Shown: positions 24,168 through 32,030 of the stretch, piece by piece | Layout: every line of letters begins with the position of its first letter | How positions within the stretch are numbered: the first letter of the stretch is position 1 | Assembly: GCA_965200975.1 (NCBI GenBank) | Contig: OZ241740.1 | Coordinates: 2,108,001-2,172,000, forward strand | DNA length: 64,000 nucleotides | Direction of reading: 5' to 3' | DNA from: S5-327 sp965200975 | GTDB lineage: Bacteria; Chloroflexota; Dehalococcoidia; Lucifugimonadales; Australimonadaceae | The notes under the pieces: model-generated | The model's database searches: none | What the model saw: only the letters and a program-made list of their open reading frames with translations | Told to the model about the DNA's origin: nothing | Position numbers and translations under genes: made by a program

Positions 24168-25136
24168 CTATGCGGCCCCGGCGACTGCGCTCATCGCCGC
24201 CATATCGGCATGAGCGGCGATCAGTTCGGCGGCGCGGCGCGCTTTCTCCGGATGGCGCGCGTTCACGACTCCGCCAAGTTGTTCGAGCGAGGCTGCGGCT
24301 TCCTGCGTGTCGCGCTCCACAACGATCAGCGGAGCGTCGAGCCCGTCGGCGCGCTGAAGCACGTACTGCGAAGGGCTCTGGCAGCCGGTGAGGATGAGCG
24401 CGTTCAGCGGAAAGTTCAGAGCCGCCATCTGGATGTCGATGCGCCCTCCGCGAACGAGCACCGCCTGGTTGGGCAGCCGTCCGAAGTAGTTGCCGCCCCA
24501 TTCGGTGATGAGCCCGCCGATGAGGAAGTGCTCGATGAGAGCCGCTCCGCTATCCGCAGCGGTGAAGTACGCCCCGTCAAGGCAATCGACAACCTGCTGC
24601 ACGGTCGGCGCTAGCAGCAGCCGGTCTTCCGGCAGCGCTCCGAACACTGCGACGCCGGCGTTTGCGAGCTCCGGCAGCAGCCGCTCGCCGGCGTCGTGCT
24701 CCGCGTAGCGCGTCCGCTTGTTCACCAGCAGGCCTGCAAGCCGTTCTCCGAACGCAGCGCGCCACTCTTCGGCGCAGCCGGCGCCGAGCGAGCGCGCATA
24801 GGGGACAACGCCCACGACGCGCGCGCCGCACGCCTCGGCAAGCGCTGTCGATGCCTCGCTCTGCAGAGAGGGGCCTTCGACGACCACGACATCCGCCGCC
24901 TTGGCGAGGTCTTGCACGATGCGCGCCGCCTCCGCCACGCGCTCGTCGCCGCCGCCCGCCGTTTCGGCGGAGCCGCCGAGCTCCGCAAAGAACGCGGGAT
25001 CGGAGTCGCCGGGCTCCGCGAGCGGTTTGACCAGCGCAACGCGCTTGCCGGCGGAGCGCCACGCCGACGCGAGTCCGGACGCCGCCATCGTGACGCCGGC
25101 GCCGGGCGTTTGTCCTGTCAGGTAGACGACGCTCAT
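24168..25136 (-). CDS. BioD/phosphotransacetylase-N-terminal-like protein with DRTGG domain
   Basis: A 322-residue protein whose first ~190 residues follow the dethiobiotin synthetase-like P-loop fold and whose C-terminal ~120 residues match the DRTGG domain seen in some phosphotransacetylases (GGRIDIQMAALNFPLNALIL, then VVERDTQEAA). In the P-loop the usual GKT reads GVT (GQTPGAGVT): the invariant Lys is Val, so ATP hydrolysis is doubtful. A ligand-sensing or regulatory role seems more likely than BioD activity. It begins the four-gene reverse operon; the amidotransferase GTG lies 14 bp after its stop. Confidence 0.75.
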   Translation of the reverse strand: MSVVYLTGQTPGAGVTMAASGLASAWRSAGKRVALVKPLAEPGDSDPAFFAELGGSAETAGGGDERVAEAARIVQDLAKAADVVVVEGPSLQSEASTALAEACGARVVGVVPYARSLGAGCAEEWRAAFGERLAGLLVNKRTRYAEHDAGERLLPELANAGVAVFGALPEDRLLLAPTVQQVVDCLDGAYFTAADSGAALIEHFLIGGLITEWGGNYFGRLPNQAVLVRGGRIDIQMAALNFPLNALILTGCQSPSQYVLQRADGLDAPLIVVERDTQEAAASLEQLGGVVNARHPEKARRAAELIAAHADMAAMSAVAGAA

Positions 25137-25208
25137 TTCATCTCACGGGCCTGCCGGGGGCCGCTCCACCTTTGGCGAGCTTTGGCGAGGCCCCGAAGCC
25201 GCTCCCCA

Positions 25209-25214
25209 AGTATA
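25209..25214 (-). promoter_or_regulatory. Possible -10 box of the BioD-like operon
   Basis: Reverse strand TATACT, about 73 bp before the ATG at 25136. No good -35 is seen. The rest of the 175-bp gap holds a 10-bp direct repeat (CTTTGGCGAG twice, about 25170-25190) and eroded repeat-family fragments. Confidence 0.35.
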
Positions 25215-25311
25215 GACTCCCGCTCGCGCAGCGGGGAGGTATGAGCCGCCGCCGAGAGGGATTCGCGCCGCAGACTCCCTTTGCTCTCCGTCGCCTCTCC
25301 CATAGGCGGAG

Positions 25312-26220
25312 TCAGGCGCCGCACATAAACGTCGCCCAATCGTCGTCGCGGCGCTCTTCGAGGAAGACGAGTCCGGCGGATTCGAAGGCGTCGACGACCT
25401 GCTGGCGGCGCTCCTGCAGGATGCCGGCGGCGACGAGCCGGGCGTCTGGCTTCATCGCTCTCCGGAGCTCCGGAGCGAGATTAGCGAGCGCGACGGAGTT
25501 GATGTTCGCGAGCACAAGGTCGGCCCAGGCGGGCGGGACGTGCTCATTCGGGAGCGAACCCGCATAGAAGCGGACGCGTCCCGACGCCTTGTTCGAGCGC
25601 AGGTTCGCGCGTCCCGCCTTGAGGGCGACGCGGTCGATCTCGACGCCGATGACTCTGGCCGCGCCGAGCTTGGCGGCGGCGATGCTCAGGATGCCGGAGC
25701 CGGAGCCGACGTCGAGCACATCGGCGCCGCGCGTCACGAGGCGCTCCGTGAACTCGAGGGCCCGGCGCGTTGTGGGGTGGTGTCCTGTGCCGAACGCAAG
25801 CCCGGGGTCGATCTCGATGACGATGTCGCCGGGCACAGGCTCCTTGCGCCGCCACGGAGGCTGCACCAGCAGACTTTTGCCGACGCGGAGGGGGGTGAAG
25901 TGGGCTTTCCACGCGTCTTCCCACTCGCGCTCGGCTATCTCGCGCTCTTCCAGGGGCCCGAGTTCAGCGAGTTTTCTTACAAGCTCGAGGCCGATGTGGG
26001 CCATTTCGCGGTTGCTGCGGTAGGCCGGCGTCTGAGGCATATACGTGCGGATAACCGCGCTCTGCCGCTCAGGGGGAGACTCGCCTTCATCGGGGTTCCA
26101 TCCCCCCGCTTCCTCGATCGCTACTCCGCCGTTGCCGTACCGCCGGAACAGCTCGGCGACAGGCTCCACAAACTCGAACGGGACTTCTATTTTGAGTTCG
26201 AGCCAGAGAGGGTTAGCCAT
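25312..26220 (-). CDS. prmA: Ribosomal protein L11 methyltransferase
   Basis: A 302-residue SAM-dependent enzyme that trimethylates ribosomal protein L11. The N-terminal substrate-binding part starts MANPLWLELKIEV; the methyltransferase core shows DPGLAFGTGHHPTT, DVGSGSGILSIAAAKLGA (SAM motif I) and the product-side LVLANINSVAL (N-x-N). ATG at 26220 is chosen because homology begins there and a promoter lies about 80 bp upstream. L11 itself is not encoded in this window. In many bacteria prmA is near dnaJ, as here (dnaJ starts 2.7 kb away). Confidence 0.92.
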   Translation of the reverse strand: MANPLWLELKIEVPFEFVEPVAELFRRYGNGGVAIEEAGGWNPDEGESPPERQSAVIRTYMPQTPAYRSNREMAHIGLELVRKLAELGPLEEREIAEREWEDAWKAHFTPLRVGKSLLVQPPWRRKEPVPGDIVIEIDPGLAFGTGHHPTTRRALEFTERLVTRGADVLDVGSGSGILSIAAAKLGAARVIGVEIDRVALKAGRANLRSNKASGRVRFYAGSLPNEHVPPAWADLVLANINSVALANLAPELRRAMKPDARLVAAGILQERRQQVVDAFESAGLVFLEERRDDDWATFMCGA

Positions 26221-26296
26221 AGACGCGGCTGAAGCGCAACTGCGCAGGCTGGACGTTACAAGGCCGAAGCCTGACGCAGCAGGTATTGGAGCAGGC

Positions 26297-26325
26297 AATG
26301 TAGCAGAGGCGCAGCGAGGCGGCAA
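26297..26325 (-). promoter_or_regulatory. Promoter of prmA
   Basis: Reverse strand TTGCCG (26320-26325), a 17-bp spacer and TACATT (26297-26302). Leader of about 70 nt to the prmA ATG. Confidence 0.45.
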
Positions 26326-26377
26326 ACCAGCAGCTGTTCCTGAGAAATGGCCGGCGCCGCCGGCGCGGAGCAGAGCA

Positions 26378-26409
26378 GAAGGGGCGCGCTCGGGTGAGCG
26401 CGCCCCTTC
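26378..26409 (-). terminator. Strong hairpin terminator after the solute-binding protein gene
   Basis: A perfect 14-bp stem (GAAGGGGCGCGCTC at 26378-26391 against 26396-26409) with a 4-nt loop lies 23 bp after the stop at 26433. On the reverse strand it is followed by TTCTGCTCTGCTCC, only moderately T-rich. It isolates this gene from prmA. Confidence 0.75.
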
Positions 26410-26432
26410 GACGTTTCGTAGCGAGAGCCGCG

Positions 26433-27734
26433 CTACTCGGCGGCGCCGGCGATAGTGGCGAAGAGGTCGCGCAGCTCAGGGTCTTCGAGGCCCGCGCGTC
26501 CTGCTTCGAGGCTGGCCACCATGCTCTCGGGGCTGCCGTACTGCACGGGGCGGCCCAGCAGTTCAGCGGCCTCCACGAACGCGGGGTCTTCGACAGTCGC
26601 CTTGAAGGCGGTGCGCCAGAAAGCGACCACGTCGTCGGGGACGCCGGGCGGCATCGTGAACACGCGGCTCAGCTCGTCGTTCACGGTCTCGGTGAGATTG
26701 AATATCGCCGCCTGGCCCTCAGTCACGGGGAACACATCAAAGATGTGCGGCGGGATCTCCTCGCCGAGCATATTGGTTACGTAGTCGACCCACTCGGGGT
26801 CGTCTTCAGGGTCGGCGCCGTAACGGAAGAGCGGGACTATCTCCTGGTTTTCGATCCAGTTGGGGTAGAGGGAGAGGGCCTTCTCTTTGGCGCCGCCGCC
26901 CATATCGAGCTCGCCGCGGTCGAAGGCGGCGTCGATCTCGGTGCTCCCGCCGTAGCCGAAGACCATCTTGACGTTGCCGCCAAGGGCCTCCATGAAAGCG
27001 GATGCGAGCCCGCCGCTGTCGCCGGGGGCGGTGCCGCCATCGGTGAGGGGGGTTCCGCGGGTTTCGGCGATCCGAAGAGCGCCTTCCCAGGTGTGCGGAA
27101 CGCCGAACTCGTCGAGACGTTCTTTCTTCATGTAGTTGGCGCCGGTCGTGGCGGCGGCGCTGGGCGTGCCGAGCAGGATCGCGGTGGCGAGATCGAAGTG
27201 CGGCACATCGTCGCCGAGCAGCTCCCGCTTGAAGAAGCGCGGGTGAACGACAACCATGGTGAGGCCGTCAGGCTCGGCGTTGCGCATCACTTCGGCGAGG
27301 GCGCGCTCGCCGCCGGCGCCGGGGAGGTTCTGCACGATAAAGCGCGGGTCGCCGGGGATATGGTCCGTAGCATAGCGGGCGAAGAGCCGCGCGAACGTGT
27401 CGTAGCCGCCGCCGGGAGAGAACCCGACCACCACCGTGATCGTCTTGTTTCGGAAGTACTCCTCAAAGTCCCTGTCGGACGGCGGAGGAGGAACCGGCGT
27501 GGGAGTAGGGGTTGCGGTGGGCTCCGGCGTAACGCCGGGGGCAGGGGTGGGAGTGGGCTCCGGAGTAACGCCAGGCGGGAGGGGCGTAGGCGTCGCCGTC
27601 GGCAGAGGGGTCGGAGTAGCCGTGGGGGCAGGGGCCGAGGTGGGGGTAGGAGTAGGAGCTTCGCTGCCGCACGCGGCAAGGGCAAACGCTGTCAGCGTCA
27701 ACGCCAGGATGGCCGAGACAGCCCGAATCTTCAT
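26433..27734 (-). CDS. Tripartite tricarboxylate transporter substrate-binding lipoprotein (TctC/Bug family)
   Basis: A 433-residue secreted receptor. A type II signal peptide ends in ALAAC (lipobox), then a ~65-residue Pro/Thr linker of repeated PTPTP and PGVTPEP units, then the Bug fold from about residue 92 (ITVVVGFSPGGGYDTFARL, NLPGAGGERALAEVM). Such receptors capture organic acids for TctAB permeases. No tctA or tctB is nearby, so it is an orphan or its permease is elsewhere. The long tether would hold the receptor away from the membrane. ATG 27734 has AGGGAGC upstream; promoter at 27796 and terminator at 26378 mark it as a single-gene transcript. Confidence 0.87.
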   Translation of the reverse strand: MKIRAVSAILALTLTAFALAACGSEAPTPTPTSAPAPTATPTPLPTATPTPLPPGVTPEPTPTPAPGVTPEPTATPTPTPVPPPPSDRDFEEYFRNKTITVVVGFSPGGGYDTFARLFARYATDHIPGDPRFIVQNLPGAGGERALAEVMRNAEPDGLTMVVVHPRFFKRELLGDDVPHFDLATAILLGTPSAAATTGANYMKKERLDEFGVPHTWEGALRIAETRGTPLTDGGTAPGDSGGLASAFMEALGGNVKMVFGYGGSTEIDAAFDRGELDMGGGAKEKALSLYPNWIENQEIVPLFRYGADPEDDPEWVDYVTNMLGEEIPPHIFDVFPVTEGQAAIFNLTETVNDELSRVFTMPPGVPDDVVAFWRTAFKATVEDPAFVEAAELLGRPVQYGSPESMVASLEAGRAGLEDPELRDLFATIAGAAE

Positions 27735-27795
27735 AACACTGCTCCCTCTCGTTTCGCTATGGCGGCAGGGCCGCCGATGGACGCAATTGCGGCGA

Positions 27796-27825
27796 ACCAT
27801 ATGGGAGAACGGGGCGCGCTGTCAA
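27796..27825 (-). promoter_or_regulatory. Promoter of the TctC-family lipoprotein gene
   Basis: Reverse strand: perfect TTGACA (27820-27825), an 18-bp spacer and TATGGT (27796-27801); leader about 53 nt. It lies 6 bp from the repeat copy at 27832. Confidence 0.6.
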
Positions 27826-27831
27826 TCGCGT

Positions 27832-27878
27832 GCTGCTGGGAGAGCATGCGCTGCCGCAGACTCCCCTGGGGAACTCAG
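27832..27878 (+). repeat. Palindromic intergenic repeat, variant copy
   Basis: Family member of the second subtype: GCTGGGAGAGCATGCGCTG, then CCGCAGACTCCCCTGGGGAAC. The same AGCATGCGCTGCCGC core recurs at about 37207 and 37417. It lies between the dnaJ stop and the TctC promoter. Confidence 0.75.
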
Positions 27879-27891
27879 CAGAGTTCGCGGC

Positions 27892-28968
27892 TTAATCGGC
27901 GGAGTGGAGTTCGTTGCGTAGCTGTTCGAGGAGGTCGCGCTGGCGCCTGCTAAGCTTGGACGGCGTTTTGACGCGGAGCGTCACCAGCTGATCGCCGCGG
28001 CGCTCGGGGCGGCCAAGATGCGGCACTCCCCTGCCCTTCATGCGGAGCGTTTCGCCCGACTGAGCGCCGGCAGGGATTTTGAGCAGCTGCGGACCATCGA
28101 GGGTGGGGACTTCTATCTCGTCGCCAAGCGCCACGGAAGGAAAGTTCACGGCGAGGGTGAGAAGGACGTCGTTCTCCTGGCGCTCGAAGAAGTCATGGTG
28201 CTTGACGCGGATGGCGACGTACAGGTCGCCCGCGGGGCCGCCCATTTCGCCGGCGTCGCCCTGTCCGCGTAGGTTGAGCTGCGCGCCGTTGAACACGCCT
28301 GCAGGTATCGTCACCTCGATGCGCCGCCGAACGCGCTCGCGTCCGGCCCCTCTGCAGCCGGGGCAAGGGTTTTTAATCTCGTCCCCCGTGCCTCTGCACA
28401 CATTGCACGGGACTTCAGTGACGAATTGGCCGAAGATGCCGCGCTGCCCGCGGCGGACACGGCCCGAACCGTTACAGTTTCCGCACGTCTCCGGGCGGTG
28501 GCCGGGGGCGCAGCGGGAGCCGTCGCAGGCGCGGCATTTCTCCGTGCGCTCGATATCGATAGCGCGGTTGAGCCCGAAGGCGGCCTCCTCGAAGGAAACG
28601 GCGACGTGAACGTTGAGGTCGCGCCCTTTGCGGACGCGGGTGCGGGAAGAGGCGCCCGAACCGAAGAAGGATTCGAAGATGTCGCCGATCCCGCCGAAGA
28701 ACTCGAAACCGTCGAACCCGTTGGGGTTTTGGCCGGGGCCTCCGCGGAGCCCGTCGTGGCCGAAGCGGTCGTAGCGTCCGCGCCGGTCGGGGTCGCTCAG
28801 CACCTGGTAGGCCTCGTTGACCTCCTTGAAGCGCTCGGACGCGTCGTTCGACTTGTTGCGGTCGGGGTGGAACTCCATCGCCTTCTTGCGGAAGGCTTTG
28901 CGGATGTCCTCCTCCGACGCACTCTTGCCGACCTCGAGGATCTCGTAGTAGTCGCGCTTGGCGGTCAT
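27892..28968 (-). CDS. dnaJ: Chaperone DnaJ
   Basis: A 358-residue Hsp40 co-chaperone that stimulates DnaK ATPase and delivers unfolded clients. The J domain holds HPD (FHPDRN), followed by a Gly/Phe region (GFDGFEFFGGIGD), four zinc-finger repeats of the CxxCxGxG type (the first is CRACDGSR, with Arg in place of the last Gly), and a C-terminal substrate-binding region. ATG at 28968 overlaps the hrcA stop (ATGA), so it is translated from the HrcA-controlled message. dnaK and grpE are not in the window. Confidence 0.95.
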   Translation of the reverse strand: MTAKRDYYEILEVGKSASEEDIRKAFRKKAMEFHPDRNKSNDASERFKEVNEAYQVLSDPDRRGRYDRFGHDGLRGGPGQNPNGFDGFEFFGGIGDIFESFFGSGASSRTRVRKGRDLNVHVAVSFEEAAFGLNRAIDIERTEKCRACDGSRCAPGHRPETCGNCNGSGRVRRGQRGIFGQFVTEVPCNVCRGTGDEIKNPCPGCRGAGRERVRRRIEVTIPAGVFNGAQLNLRGQGDAGEMGGPAGDLYVAIRVKHHDFFERQENDVLLTLAVNFPSVALGDEIEVPTLDGPQLLKIPAGAQSGETLRMKGRGVPHLGRPERRGDQLVTLRVKTPSKLSRRQRDLLEQLRNELHSAD

Positions 28969-30080
28969 GGGCGTGAGTCTGCGGAGGAGGACGATTGCTC
29001 GAGGGCCTGAAGCAGTCCCGAGAGGAACGCGGCAAGGTAGCGCACCGTCGATATGGCCCTGGCGTAGTCCATACGCGTCGGGCCGAGCGCGCCGATAACG
29101 CCGACATCGCCCGTTCCGGCGCCGTACGCGGCGTAGACGACGCTGAAGGGGCGCAGGTGCTCGTCCTGATTCTCCTGGCCGATGACGACTCTGACTTCGG
29201 TGGGGTCGGCGGGAGCGGTCATCACGCGGGAGAGGGCGGCGTCGTCGATAGCCTCGGCGGCTTCCTGCGCGCTGTGGCTCGACTGGAATTCGGGCTGGCT
29301 GAGCATATGGTTGAAGCCGGTGGTGTAGCGCTCGTAGGACTCATCGCGCTCGGCGTCGGAGAGGACGCGTATGGTCTCGGCGGCGACGGGCTCGCTGATG
29401 GGGCCGCTGAGCTTGCCGTTGTCGCGCAGGACGCGAATCTCGGCGGCGCTCTTGCCTTCGATGTCCCGGTTGATGCGGTTGGCGGCGAGCGTGAGCGCGT
29501 CTTGATCGACCGGGGCGTCGAACCGCACCATGCGCTGCCGGACGAGGGCCTCCTGCATCACGATGACTAGCAGCGCGTCGTGGTCGTGGAGGTGAACGAG
29601 CTGCACCTGCCTGACGCGCGCGAGGCTTGGCTTGATGGTGGTGGCGATAGCGACGTTCTGCACAGCGCCGGCAAGGAAGCGGGCTGCGCTCTGCGCCCAG
29701 GCGGCAGGGTCGGCCTCGTCGGGGTCGATGGCGGCGCGCACTCGCTCCTGAAAACGGAGGGGAAGCCGGGGGTTGGAGATGGCGCGGTCGACGTAGAAGC
29801 GGTAGCCGGGGTCGGAAGGGACTCCGCCGGCGGAGGTGTGAGGCCGGGCAATGTAGCCCATCTCCTCGAGCTCGGCCATATCGTTGCGGATGGTTGCGGG
29901 GCTCATGCGGAGCTCGTAGCGCCGGGCGAGCTGGCGGGAGGCGACGGGGACGGCGGTCTCGATGTACTCGCTGACGATGATTTCGAGCAGGGCCTGCCGC
30001 CGAACGTTGAGCGCGGAAGGAGGCGCCGGCGCGCCGGGCAACGCGGGCGGTGCTGCATTTTTAGCAGTCGGGCGGTTCAA
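28965..30080 (-). CDS. hrcA: Heat-inducible transcription repressor HrcA
   Basis: A 371-residue repressor that binds CIRCE inverted repeats and needs GroEL to stay active, so unfolded proteins induce its targets. An N-terminal winged helix (VASRQLARRYELRMSPATIRNDMAELEEMGY) is followed by GAF-like and inserted dimerisation regions and the conserved IGALGPTRMDYARAI end. The start is TTG at 30080: GAGGGG lies 8 bp before it and no in-frame ATG or GTG precedes the winged helix. A CIRCE-like operator overlaps this very start codon. It is the first gene of an hrcA-dnaJ operon. Confidence 0.94.
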   Translation of the reverse strand: MNRPTAKNAAPPALPGAPAPPSALNVRRQALLEIIVSEYIETAVPVASRQLARRYELRMSPATIRNDMAELEEMGYIARPHTSAGGVPSDPGYRFYVDRAISNPRLPLRFQERVRAAIDPDEADPAAWAQSAARFLAGAVQNVAIATTIKPSLARVRQVQLVHLHDHDALLVIVMQEALVRQRMVRFDAPVDQDALTLAANRINRDIEGKSAAEIRVLRDNGKLSGPISEPVAAETIRVLSDAERDESYERYTTGFNHMLSQPEFQSSHSAQEAAEAIDDAALSRVMTAPADPTEVRVVIGQENQDEHLRPFSVVYAAYGAGTGDVGVIGALGPTRMDYARAISTVRYLAAFLSGLLQALEQSSSSADSRP

Positions 30081-30087
30081 GTGCTAA
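30061..30087 (-). promoter_or_regulatory. CIRCE-like HrcA operator over the hrcA start codon
   Basis: TTAGCAGTC (30061-30069), nine bases, AAGTGCTAA (30079-30087). The CIRCE consensus is TTAGCACTC-N9-GAGTGCTAA, so arm length and spacing are exact with one mismatch per arm. It lies just downstream of the predicted transcription start and covers the TTG start, so bound HrcA would block its own promoter. Confidence 0.85.
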
Positions 30088-30099
30088 TCCCCTCTATCG

Positions 30100-30128
30100 A
30101 ATGTAGCACCGGCGGCGAGGGGAGTCAA
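30100..30128 (-). promoter_or_regulatory. Promoter of hrcA-dnaJ
   Basis: Reverse strand TTGACT (30123-30128), a 17-bp spacer and TACATT (30100-30105). The expected start is near 30093, about 13 nt before the TTG and directly adjoining the CIRCE element. Confidence 0.7.
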
Positions 30129-30167
30129 CGCACACGGCGGAGCGCGCGCCTGTTCAGAGAGGATGAG

Positions 30168-30595
30168 TTGGCGGCGATGGCGGACGGGCGAGGAGCGTCA
30201 GCGCTGGCGCGCGATGCCGGGAGAGCGTCCGCTCCCCCAGACCCCCTCGTGGGTTGGCGGCAATGGCGGACGGGCGCGAGGGGCGTTAGCGCTCGCGCGA
30301 TGCTGGGAGAGCGTCCGCTCCCCCAGACCCCCTCGTGAGGTGGCGGCAATGGCGGACGGGCGCGAGGAGCGTTAGCACTGGCGCGATGCTGGGAGAGCGT
30401 CCGCTCCCCCAGACCCCCTCGTGGGTTGGCGGCAATGGCGGACGGGCGAGGGGCATTAGCGTTGGCGCGCGATGCTGGGAGAGCGTCCGCTCCCCCAGAC
30501 CCCCTGGGAACTTTGCGGGGGCAAGCGAGGGGCGTTAGCGCTTGCACGATGCTGGGAGAGCGTCCGCTCCCCCAGACCCCCTCGTGAGGTGGTGG
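30168..30595 (+). repeat. Five-copy tandem array of the intergenic palindromic repeat
   Basis: The core GAGAGCGTCCGCTCCC recurs at 30221, 30307, 30393, 30481 and 30556, giving periods of 86, 86, 88 and 75 bp. Each unit also contains the spacer GGCGGCAATGGCGGACGGGC and a GCGTTAGCG segment; the fourth spacer is replaced by the GGGAACTTTG version seen at 37190 and 38540. The array fills the 510-bp gap between the phosphohexomutase stop and the hrcA promoter. Nothing else is seen there; open frames across it are repeat translations. Confidence 0.9.
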
Positions 30596-30599
30596 CGCG

Positions 30600-32018
30600 C
30601 TATACGCCTGCAAGCGAGCGCAGTTCGGAGAGCATCTCGCGGACGCGCTGGGGGCTGTCTCCTTCGGCGTAGATGCGCAGCAGCGGCTCAGTGCCCGAGG
30701 GGCGCACCAGCCCCCAGAAGCCGTTTTCGAGCAGATAGCGCGCTCCGTCCACGGTGTCCGCGCCCTCCACGCGGAGGCCGGCGATGGCGGAGGGCGGTCT
30801 GGCGGCGAGGGCTGCAGCGTCGGGCTTGGGAGCGCCGGGCGCAAGGTCGACGTCAAGCCGGTCGTAGGCGTGCTCGCCGACCTTTTCGTGCAGGAGTTTT
30901 ACGAGTTCGGACGCCCGCTTGCCGGTCTTGACCATAAGGTCGATAAAGAGCAAGCCGCTGAGGATGCCGTCGCGCTCCGGGATGTTGCCGCGGAAGGCGT
31001 ACCCGCCGCTCTCCTCGCCGGCGGCCACTGCATCCGTCTCCATCATCACCGGCCCCACGAATTTGAAGCCCACAGGCGTAACTCGCACAGGCTGACCGTA
31101 GAGCGCTGCCAGTTTGTCGACCATTGCGCTCTGCGTAAGCGACCGCACCACCGGGCCGCGCAGCCCCCGGTTCTCGATCTGGTGCAGGCAGAGCAGCGAG
31201 AACGTGGAGAGCGTATCGATGAACGCGCCGTTCTCGTCGAGCACGCCGAGCCGGTCGGCGTCGCCGTCGTTGGCGACGACCACATCGAACCGTCCCTGCC
31301 GCGCAGCCTCGATGCTGGGGCCCAGGTTCGGCGCGATCGGCTCCGGCTGACGCATGCCGGGGAATAGCGGATTGCGTTCGGCGCGCAACTCTTCCACCGC
31401 AGTCCGTCCCCCGCCGAGCGCTGCGGAGAAGTAGCCGGCGCCGGCGCCATGCATCGCATCGACTCCCACACGCAGGCCGGAAGAGCGAATTGCGTCGAGA
31501 TCCACAGCGGAGGCGAGGTTCGCGATGTAGGGCGAGGCCAGGTCTATCGACTCGACATCGCCTGCGTCGCCGGGGGCGTCCGCTCCGCCCGCTTCGAGCA
31601 GGGCGTCGATGCGCGCCTCTATCTGCGCGACGATTTCGGGAGAAGCGCTGCCGGCGTAGTCGGGCTTGTATTTGAAGCCGTTCCACAGACCCGAGTTGTG
31701 GCTTGCCGTGATGACGACGCCGCCGCCCGCATTGCGGCGCAGGATGTTGTAGCTCACTGCGGGCGTGGGGGCGATGCTGTCGGCCAGGTAGACCCGCACG
31801 CCGTGCAACGCGGCGACGCGCGCCGCCTCGGCGGCGAACTCGGGCGATCCGAACCGCGAGTCGTAGCCGACGATCAGGCCGCGCTCCGCGAGCCCCTGCT
31901 CCTTCAGGTAACCGGCGACAGCGGCAGCGCAGACGCGGACGTTTGCGAACGTATAGTCGCGGGCGATGAGCGCGCGCCAGCCGTCAGTGCCGAACCGTAT
32001 GGCGGGAATGTCGGCCAT
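30600..32018 (-). CDS. Phosphohexomutase (phosphoglucomutase/phosphomannomutase family)
   Basis: A 472-residue alpha-D-phosphohexomutase that moves phosphate between C1 and C6 of a hexose phosphate. All four family signatures are present: the phosphoserine loop TASHNSGLWNG (Ser near residue 103), the Mg site DGDADRLG, the sugar loop GEESGG and the phosphate-binding RPSGTEP. Glucose, mannose or glucosamine specificity cannot be assigned safely. It starts 12 bp after the metK stop and is the last gene of the methionine-cycle operon, an unexpected passenger there. Confidence 0.92.
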   Translation of the reverse strand: MADIPAIRFGTDGWRALIARDYTFANVRVCAAAVAGYLKEQGLAERGLIVGYDSRFGSPEFAAEAARVAALHGVRVYLADSIAPTPAVSYNILRRNAGGGVVITASHNSGLWNGFKYKPDYAGSASPEIVAQIEARIDALLEAGGADAPGDAGDVESIDLASPYIANLASAVDLDAIRSSGLRVGVDAMHGAGAGYFSAALGGGRTAVEELRAERNPLFPGMRQPEPIAPNLGPSIEAARQGRFDVVVANDGDADRLGVLDENGAFIDTLSTFSLLCLHQIENRGLRGPVVRSLTQSAMVDKLAALYGQPVRVTPVGFKFVGPVMMETDAVAAGEESGGYAFRGNIPERDGILSGLLFIDLMVKTGKRASELVKLLHEKVGEHAYDRLDVDLAPGAPKPDAAALAARPPSAIAGLRVEGADTVDGARYLLENGFWGLVRPSGTEPLLRIYAEGDSPQRVREMLSELRSLAGV

Positions 32019-32030
32019 CGTCCGCCATTG

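Noticed and set aside
30168..30595. A CRISPR array or a run of small proteins
   Set aside because: The unit repeats as a whole with no variable spacers. The open frames across it, in several frames, are only translations of the repeat (for example WESVRSPRPP), so they are not listed as genes.
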